From NCBI RefSeq assembly GCF_002752165.1, contig NZ_MOMB01000065.1:1-40672 (forward strand): a stretch of 40,672 nucleotides of DNA, given 5' to 3'. Shown piece by piece: positions 1 to 7,647 of this stretch. Both the position numbers and the translations under genes were made by a program. Source of the stretch: Erwinia sp. OLFS4 (lineage in GTDB: Bacteria; Pseudomonadota; Gammaproteobacteria; Enterobacterales; Enterobacteriaceae). Numbering within the stretch: the first letter of the stretch is position 1; each line of letters opens with the position of its first letter. Under the pieces are notes generated by a model. That model was not told the DNA's origin and searched no databases. It was given only the letters and a program-made list of their open reading frames with translations.

Positions 1-127
1 TGGTTACATCGAAATGTTTTATAACAGTAAGCGTCGGCATGGTTCGAGCAATCAGATGTCACCGACAGAATATGAAAACCAGTATTATCAACGGCTCGGA
101 AGTGTCTAGATTATCCGTGGCGATTCA
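1..127 (+). mobile_element. Right end of an IS3-family insertion sequence (partial)
   Basis: The window opens inside an insertion sequence. It holds the last codons of an IS3-family DDE transposase and a short non-coding tail that ends in CGATTCA. That fits an IS3-type terminal inverted repeat ending in the canonical CA. The boundary at 127 is inferred, because the sequence changes there into a recognisable tRNA 3' end. The left end lies outside the window, so target duplication cannot be checked. Confidence 0.7.
2..109 (+). CDS. IS3-family transposase, C-terminal fragment
   Basis: The reading frame is open from the window edge and ends in TAG after 35 visible codons. The visible peptide contains YNSKRRHGSS and MSPTEYE. 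This is the signature C-terminus of IS3-family OrfB (rve integrase core), where N..R.H..L/S followed by SP..YE closes the catalytic domain. The DDE residues themselves lie upstream of the window. The protein would act in transposition of the element. Subgroup assignment within IS3 is uncertain. Confidence 0.75.
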   Translation, partial: GYIEMFYNSKRRHGSSNQMSPTEYENQYYQRLGSV

Positions 128-161
128 AAGGTCGTAGGTTCGACTCCTATTATCGGCACCA
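128..161 (+). tRNA. thrW: 3' end of tRNA-Thr(CGU) (thrW type), truncated: island attachment site
   Basis: These 34 nt match, from memory, the 3' end of enterobacterial thrW: the end of the anticodon arm, the variable loop, the T arm with GGTTCGACTCC, the acceptor strand TATCGGC, then discriminator A and CCA. The 5' half of the gene is absent; the IS3-family end sits directly before it. It is therefore either a tRNA gene split by the IS or an att duplicate left by an integrated element. thrW is a common integration site for phages and islands. This copy cannot make a functional tRNA by itself. Confidence 0.75.
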
Positions 162-683
162 TCTTTTATAATAAAATCATTTGGTTATTGTTGAGTTGTT
201 TTGTTTTTTTAACACGAATGTGCATTTTTGTACATTGTGAGTGTGGCAAAACTGTGGCATATACAGTGAGATTGTTTGTGGCTCAATGCAAGGGTATGCT
301 AACAACATGTGTTACCTTGTAGCTCCCGCCTGTCTTGTCTTTTGAGCAATATTGCTACGTTGATGGCATCTGGTTACGGAAGTTGTCAGTCCAGTTCACT
401 GCCTGCACGGATGGGTCGAAAGGATGTTACTACAAAAACATACATTCAAACACGTTTAGTCGTCCATTTGGATATTTGCATTTACTTGACTACCCACTTG
501 CATTTGACCTGGTCATCTCTAACAAAAAAATGCATTCAATACCCTGCTAAATTGACAGGCAGCTTTGAGCGAAAAGCGGGAGTTCACTAAATCCTGAAAC
601 CATCAGGAATGGACGCAGACCCATGGATCTCCATGCTCGCTTTCGTGATAGCGTAAACCACTCTCTAACAGTGAATGGCATGC
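162..683. other. Gene-poor stretch after the tRNA fragment
   Basis: No convincing gene is visible. The two overlapping frames at 309-590 and 335-550 encode low-complexity-free but unrecognisable peptides, without clear ribosome binding sites. Two direct copies of TGTGGCA lie at 242-248 and 253-259, close to the tRNA end. They could be arm-type sites of an integrase, but that is a guess. No integrase gene is present next to the tRNA fragment inside the window. Confidence 0.4.
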
Positions 684-791
684 TTACACTGCCTGCGCAT
701 TGGCCACATCGTTATCTGTTACGTGTGTGGTAGTGGCAAATGCCGGGGGAGCCAGCAGAAACATTGATAAAGCGATAATTGTTTTTTTCAT
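684..791 (-). CDS. Small exported protein of 35 aa (hypothetical)
   Basis: ATG at 791 is preceded by AAGGGA at good spacing. The peptide begins MKKTIIALSMFLLAPPAFA, a textbook Sec signal peptide with a likely cleavage after AFA. A polar mature tail of about 16 residues (TTTHVTDNDVANAQAV) follows, then TAA. Such a short mature part could be a real small periplasmic peptide or the preserved front of a gene that has lost its 3' part. It lies downstream of, and co-directional with, the glycan operon, separated by about 95 bp. I do not recognise the family. Confidence 0.4.
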   Translation of the reverse strand: MKKTIIALSMFLLAPPAFATTTHVTDNDVANAQAV

Positions 792-887
792 GAATATTCC
801 CTTATCAAAATCATCAATGTTATGACCGTAATTAACAATGGCACGCTCAATAATAACTGGCTTTAGGAATAAACTGGGATTACATCA

Positions 888-1880
888 TTATGGGGCATTA
901 CTTTGCCCCAGATTCCGTCCGGACAAGAGTAACAAAGACAAAGCCCCCAGAGACATGCCAAACCAGAGCGTCACCAGACGAATGGCGATGGCCAACGACA
1001 TTGCCGTACCGTCACTTACGCCATGCTGAACCAATTGAAAAACCAGCGCTGCTTCCATAATGCCAAGCCCGGCAGGTATCATACTTGCCGCGCCGAACAG
1101 CGTTGCTTGCACAAAGATTAACACGCAGTCAGCACTTGAAACGCCTGTCTCCAGGATCTGGCAGAACCAGGCAAAGACTAAGGCCTGCGTGCCATAAGCC
1201 AGCATTGCAACCACCGCAAACGCTGACACCCTTGGCAGTTTCCATACTTTAGCCCAGGCTTCAAGCGTCGCTTGTCCGCCCTTGACAGGCAACCATGTCA
1301 AAGAACGAGCCAGCCGGTTCCAGCCAAGGTGAGCCTTTGGATGTGACAAAACCCAGGCAAAGAGACAGCTGACCAACAGGAGGGCGATAAACGCTAACAG
1401 CCACACCCACGCCAAATGCTGTTGTGCTATCATGGCAGCCAGTGCACCTAGTAAAGCCATTCCGAGAACGTCTGATCCCCGGTCTGCCAGAAAGGTGGCG
1501 AGGCTATGTGTCACTTTCACGCCATGTGGGACTAATAACGCTGAACGGAAAGTTTCCCCGGACTTGCCGGGCGTAGCCGTCAAGGCCAATCCGGACATAT
1601 AGACGGCAAGATGGGTAAAACGGGGCACGACATTCCCAAGACATTGCAAAGAATATTCCCAGCGGAGAAAACGCCAAAGATAAGAACTACTCGACACTAC
1701 GGCACTGATCATCAATGTATGCAGCCCTAACTCCGCGAAGGCTGCCACCGTTGCGTGCCATCCAGACCAGAAAATAGCCCCCAGATAAAGCAACACGCCA
1801 AAAGTGACAAACCAGACAATAGCCCGGATGGTGCGCTGCTCAAGCAGCACACTCTGGAGTCGTGTGAAGAATTTGCTCAT
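888..1880 (-). CDS. UPF0104 / lysylphosphatidylglycerol synthase-type transmembrane flippase protein
   Basis: This is a polytopic inner-membrane protein of 330 aa with about eight hydrophobic segments from residue 20 onward. It carries the family motifs TPGKSGE (about 103-109) and DRGSD. They define the UPF0104/AglD-like family related to the flippase half of MprF. Members move or handle lipid-linked substrates in glycan assembly. It is the last gene of the eight-gene minus-strand operon. Its ATG overlaps the stop of the upstream GtrA gene by 4 bp, indicating translational coupling. In this context a role in flipping or presenting polyprenyl-phosphoryl-pentose is inferred, not shown. Weak homologies make the exact substrate unknown. 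Confidence 0.75.
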   Translation of the reverse strand: MSKFFTRLQSVLLEQRTIRAIVWFVTFGVLLYLGAIFWSGWHATVAAFAELGLHTLMISAVVSSSSYLWRFLRWEYSLQCLGNVVPRFTHLAVYMSGLALTATPGKSGETFRSALLVPHGVKVTHSLATFLADRGSDVLGMALLGALAAMIAQQHLAWVWLLAFIALLLVSCLFAWVLSHPKAHLGWNRLARSLTWLPVKGGQATLEAWAKVWKLPRVSAFAVVAMLAYGTQALVFAWFCQILETGVSSADCVLIFVQATLFGAASMIPAGLGIMEAALVFQLVQHGVSDGTAMSLAIAIRLVTLWFGMSLGALSLLLLSGRNLGQSNAP

Positions 1881-2266
1881 CGAAAAGTTAACAGTTTATG
1901 GCCGAAATAACTGGTCACGACTGGCACCAGCACTCCCACCAAATGCCCGATCGCTTCGGCGTGAACCACGATACCCACCGAAGGCAGCAACCAGTGCGCC
2001 AGAAGCAGACTGATTGCCAACGTCTGCAAAACAGCAAGCGCGTTCACAGCAACAAACTTATAAATTTGTGTTGCCAGTAGGCCGTGACTTGCATTAAAAA
2101 CATGCCCGCGCATTAGCAGGAATGCCACCAGCATGCCGACCAGGTACGCAAAAAAAACTGCGAAGCCATAGCTGACAAACATACTAAAGACGAACCGTGA
2201 GCCAAAGTTGGCACCGGCAGCGATTCCTCCCGCGATTAAAAATCGAAGGAACTGAGGCGAAATCAT
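1877..2266 (-). CDS. GtrA-family membrane protein
   Basis: A 129-aa protein with four hydrophobic helices. It starts MISPQFLRFLIAGGIAAGANFGSRF, typical of GtrA (PF04138): F-L-R-F-x-x-x-G ... N. GtrA proteins are thought to flip undecaprenyl-phosphate-linked sugars across the inner membrane for O-antigen or other glycan decoration. In mycobacteria a GtrA-like protein (Rv3789) is linked to decaprenyl-phosphoryl-arabinose metabolism. The gene overlaps both neighbours by 4 bp within the operon. That context supports a role in export of, or a scaffold for, lipid-linked arabinose. The substrate is inferred from neighbours only. Confidence 0.8.
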   Translation of the reverse strand: MISPQFLRFLIAGGIAAGANFGSRFVFSMFVSYGFAVFFAYLVGMLVAFLLMRGHVFNASHGLLATQIYKFVAVNALAVLQTLAISLLLAHWLLPSVGIVVHAEAIGHLVGVLVPVVTSYFGHKLLTFR

Positions 2267-3573
2267 TGCTGTGACGACTCCAAATTGTCAGTAGTGGCCA
2301 TCTTTGCCATCTGACGACCAAATCCGATACTTTCCGAAATGCCGCGATCTTCCGGGTAGTAGTAAGACGTATCTGCCACCCACAGTCCCTGCACCGGTAA
2401 TGCCACCGGAGGAAGTTTATCCAGGTATCCCGGATCGCAGATCGGCTGGGCGTAGCGATAACGGCTGGCGCGCATTTCAATAAAGTCATCATCGGTCAGC
2501 GTCGGATTGATCTTCTTGAGATAGTTACGCACTTTTGTCAGAAACACCTCATCGGGCTGTGCGTACAGCGGATGCTCACCCGGAACGTAAAACGGCACAT
2601 AGACAACATGTTGGTCGAGGGGGCGCAGGTTGGTGTATTCCACCAGGCCTGGTATATCCATATCCGGATCATTGGTATTCAACCAGAAGTTCTCGGTTAC
2701 GGCCTTGCTGAGCTTCGCGATCACGCAGACGACGGCAATATTTTTGGTGGTGCTGAATTTAGCTATAATTTCGGCAGGCAAATCTGGCATTAGTTTCGGT
2801 ACGTAAGGCAGTGGAATGGTGCTTATCACCTTATCGAAGACTTCCAGTTGGCCTGCAACCTGCACCCCAGCCACTTTGCCATTGTTGATGACAACCTTCT
2901 CGATAGGTGACTTCAGCCTTATTTCGCCACCATTCGCTTCAATGGCGTTTTTTAATGCAGTTAACAGCGTGGCTGAACCGCCTTCCAGATAGCCTAGTTT
3001 CTCGCGGAACAGACTGTAACGCGAGCGACCAATACGCCGGATACGACTCCAAATCCAGGCGGCAGACAAACCATGGGCATAGTCATAGAATTTGTAGTCA
3101 AAAAGTCGACGCCATAAAACCTCCCATGCCTCAGTACCTACCCAGCGTTTGATCCAGCCACTCGCTTCGACATTATCGAGTGGTCGCCAGTCATCACGTT
3201 TGGTCGACAGGAAGGCATGTAAGCCGTAGCGGAATTTGGCCATCAGGCTCAAGCCACGGAATTTGAGCAGGGCCACCGGGTTACCCCAGGGCTGCAAACG
3301 CCCCTGATACCAGTAGCCCATCTTGGTTTCTGTCCATTGCATCTGATCGGCAATGCCCAGTTCATTGAGCACCTGTAGAAATGCGTGGTCGGAAATGCAA
3401 TGGAAGTGGTAGTAGCGCTCGATCTCCAGGCCGCCAAAATCAAAAGTTGCGGTCATGCCGCCGACACGGTCATCAGCCTCGAAAAGTACCGGGGTGTGTC
3501 CATCAAGTGCCAGCTGGTAAGCCACGGCCAGGCCCATTGGACCAGCGCCCAATACTGCAATTCTTTGACCCAT
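2263..3573 (-). CDS. FAD-dependent oxidoreductase (amine oxidase / protoporphyrinogen oxidase-like)
   Basis: A 436-aa soluble flavoprotein. The N-terminus has a GxGxxG dinucleotide fold (GAGPMGLAVAYQL, about 9-21), an acidic residue ending strand 2 (FEADDRVGG) and the GG motif. The C-terminus has the second FAD-contact segment near GLWVADTSYYYPEDRGISES. The architecture matches NAD(P)/FAD-dependent amine-oxidase-like enzymes that occur in glycan clusters and are distantly related to UDP-galactopyranose mutase. It follows the epimerase-like gene with a 1-bp gap and overlaps gtrA by 4 bp. A sugar or lipid-carrier redox step is plausible. The substrate cannot be told from sequence. Confidence 0.75.
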   Translation of the reverse strand: MGQRIAVLGAGPMGLAVAYQLALDGHTPVLFEADDRVGGMTATFDFGGLEIERYYHFHCISDHAFLQVLNELGIADQMQWTETKMGYWYQGRLQPWGNPVALLKFRGLSLMAKFRYGLHAFLSTKRDDWRPLDNVEASGWIKRWVGTEAWEVLWRRLFDYKFYDYAHGLSAAWIWSRIRRIGRSRYSLFREKLGYLEGGSATLLTALKNAIEANGGEIRLKSPIEKVVINNGKVAGVQVAGQLEVFDKVISTIPLPYVPKLMPDLPAEIIAKFSTTKNIAVVCVIAKLSKAVTENFWLNTNDPDMDIPGLVEYTNLRPLDQHVVYVPFYVPGEHPLYAQPDEVFLTKVRNYLKKINPTLTDDDFIEMRASRYRYAQPICDPGYLDKLPPVALPVQGLWVADTSYYYPEDRGISESIGFGRQMAKMATTDNLESSQQ

Positions 3574-3574
3574 C

Positions 3575-4513
3575 TTAAAACTCCAGTTCTACGCCGCTAT
3601 AGCGTGGATCATTAAAGGTTTCATCCACAGCGACCCTGAATGGCGTGTAAGGAACACCGAAGATTCCAGGCCAATCGATCACCTCAAATTCATCCTTCGC
3701 TGTTAAAGCAGCCAACTGCTGGGTGGTAAAGGGTGGGTTTTTATCAAACTTGCCCCAAACCCATAACAGGGCATAAAAAAGTGAATATGGGATGTGTAGA
3801 ATGAGCGTTTTTGCACGAATTGCACGTTTGATCTCGCGAATCATGTCGATATAGTCGATTTTTTCATGACCTGAGATGTTGTACACGCCATCACGGATGT
3901 CATTCTCGATACAACTGATGATGATATTGGCAAAATCACCGACGTACAGAGGCTGGCGCATATAACGGCCATCCCCCGGAATCGGAAACACCGGCACTTT
4001 CTTCATAAAGCGAGATAACCAGCCGAGATGTTTGCGGTCGAACCAGCCAAACATCAGCGTCGGGCGTAAGATGGGGCAGGGAATACCGCATTCTAACACC
4101 ATTTTCTCTTGCTCCTTCTTGGTGTTGGTATAGAAATCATCAGCCACTGATTCCACGACCGAGGAACTGATTTGTACCATATATGGCACATTGTTCGCTT
4201 TGATGGTATCCAGCTGGAGTCGGGTCGAATCGATATTGTTTCGCACGAACTCCTGGTAATCGTTACCGCCGATCTGCGCCTGCAACATCACTACGACATC
4301 CGCACCCACGAAGTGTTGTTGCCACTGACCCGATTGGGCAAGATCGGCATACTCGACAGTGATGTCGGGCTGAACCCGTTTGAGCACCTCAAGATTGTTG
4401 CGGTGCTTGTCGAGAACAACAATGTTTGAGTAGCCTTTGGCTTTCAGTCTGGCTACCAGATTTTGACCGACCAGACCCGCGCCACCAGACAGTATTACTT
4501 TTTTTTTCAGCAA
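3575..4513 (-). CDS. NAD-dependent epimerase/dehydratase family protein (extended SDR)
   Basis: A 312-aa extended short-chain dehydrogenase with the N-terminal NAD-binding motif GGAGLVG (10-16). It has a Ser-rich strand (QISSSVV, about 115-120) and the catalytic pair YTNTK (Tyr128, Lys132). ILRPTLMFG resembles the substrate-domain RP.. motif of nucleotide-sugar epimerases. It probably acts on a sugar nucleotide or lipid-linked sugar in the cytoplasm. It lies 3 bp downstream of the large membrane protein and 1 bp upstream of the flavoprotein, within one transcription unit. A hydrophobic patch (IPYSLFYALLWVWG, about 245-258) may anchor it at the membrane. The exact reaction is unknown. Confidence 0.8.
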   Translation of the reverse strand: MLKKKVILSGGAGLVGQNLVARLKAKGYSNIVVLDKHRNNLEVLKRVQPDITVEYADLAQSGQWQQHFVGADVVVMLQAQIGGNDYQEFVRNNIDSTRLQLDTIKANNVPYMVQISSSVVESVADDFYTNTKKEQEKMVLECGIPCPILRPTLMFGWFDRKHLGWLSRFMKKVPVFPIPGDGRYMRQPLYVGDFANIIISCIENDIRDGVYNISGHEKIDYIDMIREIKRAIRAKTLILHIPYSLFYALLWVWGKFDKNPPFTTQQLAALTAKDEFEVIDWPGIFGVPYTPFRVAVDETFNDPRYSGVELEF

Positions 4514-4516
4514 AAT

Positions 4517-6895
4517 TTATTCCCGAGATATTTTAACCGGATCATCGAATTGCGGGCATATAAAGAGTTCGTTGTCGCTTGAGTATGCAAGTCCCAACCT
4601 ATAGTCCCCATTTAATTTTGACACATCGGCTGTCAGCACATAACCGGATGAATCCAGTAATGGTTGTTTAAAATATGCACCAACGTCCGGTCGTGACATG
4701 CGCTGAGTGTTAAATAAGTAACGCTTGCCATCGGCATCAGACAGCATCACATAAACCTTATCCGGTAGTTGAGCAGGTGTCACGGAAGTGACCAGCCATC
4801 CCTGAACATTGAGTAAAGTTGATGTTTGGATTAAGCCAGATGATGGAGGGGCGCCATTCGCAGTATCAATGTGTCCATTACATTGCTGAATGAATGTTGT
4901 CTTCTTAAAATTTTCTGGTTGAGGTTTAGCCAAACCCTGCAAATTAATATCGCCTGGTGAAGATGGATAGTTGAGAGCATAAAATTCAATGTTAAACGAC
5001 TTTTTCCAAAGGAAGGGGAGGTTGGTGGCGGAAATCTCAATCGATTTTACTCTCTTATCCTTGAGGTGATTTGCACTGACGGAAAGCAACCAAAATTCTG
5101 CGGTGTTTTCAATCAGGGGCGAAATAATAAAACCAGACTCCGTCATGCCCGGAATAATTCTGTAGCTGCGCGTAACACCATTTTGCATAGTCAATTTCAT
5201 CTGGAGCTGACTTGTCTTAAATAACATATTCAGAATGGAGCCAGCAAAACTTTTATTAATAGTTAATTTCGCAAATATTGGTGCGTGGGAATCAGGTAAG
5301 TTGATTGTATCACCAAAAGAATAAAAACCTCCGCCTATTTTTTCTGAAGGTTTGGATGTTGGGGGTGGCGTGTCCCGATGCTTAAGGTAAAGGTAGCTAC
5401 CAGCAAATGATGTTGGTTGATAATTGGACAATAAAACAGGCCAACTTGCACCATCCTCTAGTGAAGGTAATCTCTCATCAATGGGCTGGACATTGAGGAT
5501 TATATTATCTGGCCTATTCACTGCGAGAAGGTGCTTTTTATTCAATTCTGCCAGTTGCGGGGTGTAGGCCGAATAACTTTGAAAAATGGGACGTGGGTTC
5601 CACGTATTTCCGGATGCGAATAAATAAGCTTGATCATATGAATATATATCAACGGTACCATTTAGCTTTGGAATGGGCCCGCGTTTTTTGATCAGATTAA
5701 CACGCTCTTCAAAATATTTTGTCAGCGCTTGAGGTTCGAGTGTACGCTGTTTTAGTCCATCCCATGAATTGGAGAACCTATTGATGAAATAGTATTTAAC
5801 GTTATCAACGGGGTTCTTGATATAAGCAACATCGATATAACCCCATGTAATTAAAGAAACGACTATAACGGCTAATGCGCTACGGGGGGAAAGTAATGTC
5901 CCTGCCAATGAGGCTCCAAGGAGAATCATTGAGGCACAAACGAGCATATGGCTGTCATGCCTGACGAAACCTGCCTTGAAAGATAAAAAGAGGATACAAA
6001 GAAAAACAAGTGTAACAACCGATTTGTCGTAACCCCCCCCTTGTATTCCATAAAACAGGAACCCGGCCATGGTAGCTGTTGCCACTATATAAAGGATGCA
6101 CTGAGTCAGATCGCCATTGATTGCCATAGCCTCGGTGTAACCACTAATGATGGGCGCCAGGCTGATAAAATAATCAGCCAGTCCACTTAATGGCTGCCCG
6201 GATAAGGCCCAGAAAATTACGGTTGAGATTAAAAAGCTGGCAACGATAAGGAGTGAAAGTTTCCATTGTCTTCTTTTTGCCAGCAGAACAATAGAGAAAA
6301 AAGAGATTGCTACACATGCTATAAGTGTTGAACCTTTAATCAGTGGTAATAAACCAAATGGCGAAAATAAAGCGACGATAAGCGAGCATTCACCCCGGGT
6401 TGTTGTTTGTTTGGTATCGAAGGCGCTAACCCAACGATAAATCTGGATACCAACCAGCATGGGATAGAAGAAAAACAGTGCATCACGGCTATATATTAAT
6501 GCACTCAGAACAGCCAGAATTACAATTTTTAACGGCCATCTGCTGACTCTAAAGTTAAGCCAGACAGCGATAGCGAATGAAATGGCAAAATAGAGTGATC
6601 CCCATATCATCAACTGGTCAGTGGCTGGATGGTAAGTTTGCGTATAAATTGAAGCGTAGGGTCCGAATGTGAAAATGATGTCTTTGCCAATAGACATTCC
6701 GTAAGCCATTGCCTCATTCATCCCATAAGACCAGGATGGATCGATGCCTTCCGATGGCATTTTTGGCGACAAGGGAACAAAAACAGCAATTGATACCACT
6801 AATAATACCAATAAAAAAAGTGTGTCTTTTATAGCGTTATGATTATTCAGGTTAGCACTCCTTCCTGAAGTCATATTCACTTTCAATTCTGACAT
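4517..6895 (-). CDS. Large polytopic membrane protein, candidate GT-C (arabinofuranosyl)transferase
   Basis: A 792-aa protein. About ten or more transmembrane segments lie between residues 24 and 380, followed by a roughly 400-residue hydrophilic C-terminal part that should face the periplasm. After the first helix a conserved-looking loop holds Asp52 in GIDPSWSYGMN and, at 74-80, the FTFGPY element. Acidic residues in the first extracytoplasmic loop are a hallmark of GT-C glycosyltransferases that use polyprenyl-phosphate sugars. This layout (membrane catalytic half plus soluble C-terminal half) also recalls arabinosyltransferases. Its stop/start overlaps the DprE2-like gene by 1 bp. I infer that it transfers the arabinose made by the upstream genes; the acceptor is unknown. 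The sequence is clearly AT-rich. Confidence 0.6.
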   Translation of the reverse strand: MSELKVNMTSGRSANLNNHNAIKDTLFLLVLLVVSIAVFVPLSPKMPSEGIDPSWSYGMNEAMAYGMSIGKDIIFTFGPYASIYTQTYHPATDQLMIWGSLYFAISFAIAVWLNFRVSRWPLKIVILAVLSALIYSRDALFFFYPMLVGIQIYRWVSAFDTKQTTTRGECSLIVALFSPFGLLPLIKGSTLIACVAISFFSIVLLAKRRQWKLSLLIVASFLISTVIFWALSGQPLSGLADYFISLAPIISGYTEAMAINGDLTQCILYIVATATMAGFLFYGIQGGGYDKSVVTLVFLCILFLSFKAGFVRHDSHMLVCASMILLGASLAGTLLSPRSALAVIVVSLITWGYIDVAYIKNPVDNVKYYFINRFSNSWDGLKQRTLEPQALTKYFEERVNLIKKRGPIPKLNGTVDIYSYDQAYLFASGNTWNPRPIFQSYSAYTPQLAELNKKHLLAVNRPDNIILNVQPIDERLPSLEDGASWPVLLSNYQPTSFAGSYLYLKHRDTPPPTSKPSEKIGGGFYSFGDTINLPDSHAPIFAKLTINKSFAGSILNMLFKTSQLQMKLTMQNGVTRSYRIIPGMTESGFIISPLIENTAEFWLLSVSANHLKDKRVKSIEISATNLPFLWKKSFNIEFYALNYPSSPGDINLQGLAKPQPENFKKTTFIQQCNGHIDTANGAPPSSGLIQTSTLLNVQGWLVTSVTPAQLPDKVYVMLSDADGKRYLFNTQRMSRPDVGAYFKQPLLDSSGYVLTADVSKLNGDYRLGLAYSSDNELFICPQFDDPVKISRE

Positions 6896-7647
6896 TAAAT
6901 ATCCAACCTTTTAAATACGAAATGCGGCAGATTGCGAATAACCATCATGATTACCGACCAAATTTTCGGAGTGTATACAACTCGTTGCCCACTTTCAATG
7001 CCATGCACAACCTCTGCTGCCACGCGGTCAACAGCAGCAAGTTTGGCTCCGGATTGTTTGAGATGCGCGGTCATTGGCGTATCGGTCGGACCAGGCTTAA
7101 TTAAAACCACTTTAATATTCGTATTGGCGAAGCGGTGTTGTAAACCCTGAACATAGCTGGCTACCAATCCCTTTGCCGCACCATAGACATAGTTGGATTT
7201 TCTACCGCGGTCACCTGCTACGGAACCAATGACAGCCAGAGTACCGTTATTAGCCTGTTGCATGCGCTTAGCAAAAGCTTCGGCAAACAGCATCGGTGAT
7301 AACCCATTGACATCCAGCGCTTCACGACAAAGAGTGAGATCATTCTGACACACTTCCTGGTCAGGTAAAGAACCGTGCGCAATCAGCGCAATATCAACGT
7401 TTCCTGCCTGGTAGATATTATCAACCAGCTCTTGAATTTGACGCGGGTCGAGAAAATCTACCTGAATGTTAGTGATTGTTGTTTCCGGGGAGCGCACTTT
7501 AATGTCTTCTGCAACCCACTCGGCTTTTTGCTGATTTCTACTAACCAGCACAATTTCGCACAGGTTTTCTTTCGCCCACACCCGTGCGCACTGTTCAGCA
7601 ATCGCAGAGGTTGCTCCAACGATGACGATCTTCTTCTTAAGCTTCAT
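6895..7647 (-). CDS. DprE2-like short-chain dehydrogenase (polyprenyl-P-2-keto-pentose reductase)
   Basis: A 250-aa classical SDR. It has the NAD(P) motif GATSAIA (11-17), catalytic Ser142 in GSVAGDRGR, and Tyr155-x3-Lys159 in VYGAAKG. The GSVAG.R.R.SN.VYG.AK block closely resembles mycobacterial DprE2. DprE2 reduces decaprenylphosphoryl-2-keto-erythro-pentose to decaprenylphosphoryl-D-arabinofuranose. A C-terminal hydrophobic segment (about 229-245) may bring it to the membrane. It follows the DprE1-like gene with no spacing, matching the dprE1-dprE2 pairing known in Actinobacteria. Assignment is strong through motif plus neighbour; the lipid carrier here is presumably undecaprenyl phosphate. 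Confidence 0.85.
   Translation of the reverse strand: MKLKKKIVIVGATSAIAEQCARVWAKENLCEIVLVSRNQQKAEWVAEDIKVRSPETTITNIQVDFLDPRQIQELVDNIYQAGNVDIALIAHGSLPDQEVCQNDLTLCREALDVNGLSPMLFAEAFAKRMQQANNGTLAVIGSVAGDRGRKSNYVYGAAKGLVASYVQGLQHRFANTNIKVVLIKPGPTDTPMTAHLKQSGAKLAAVDRVAAEVVHGIESGQRVVYTPKIWSVIMMVIRNLPHFVFKRLDI

Noticed and set aside
309..590. 93-codon frame after the tRNA fragment
   Set aside because: No family resemblance, no clear ribosome binding site, and an alternative frame overlaps it; not supported as a gene.
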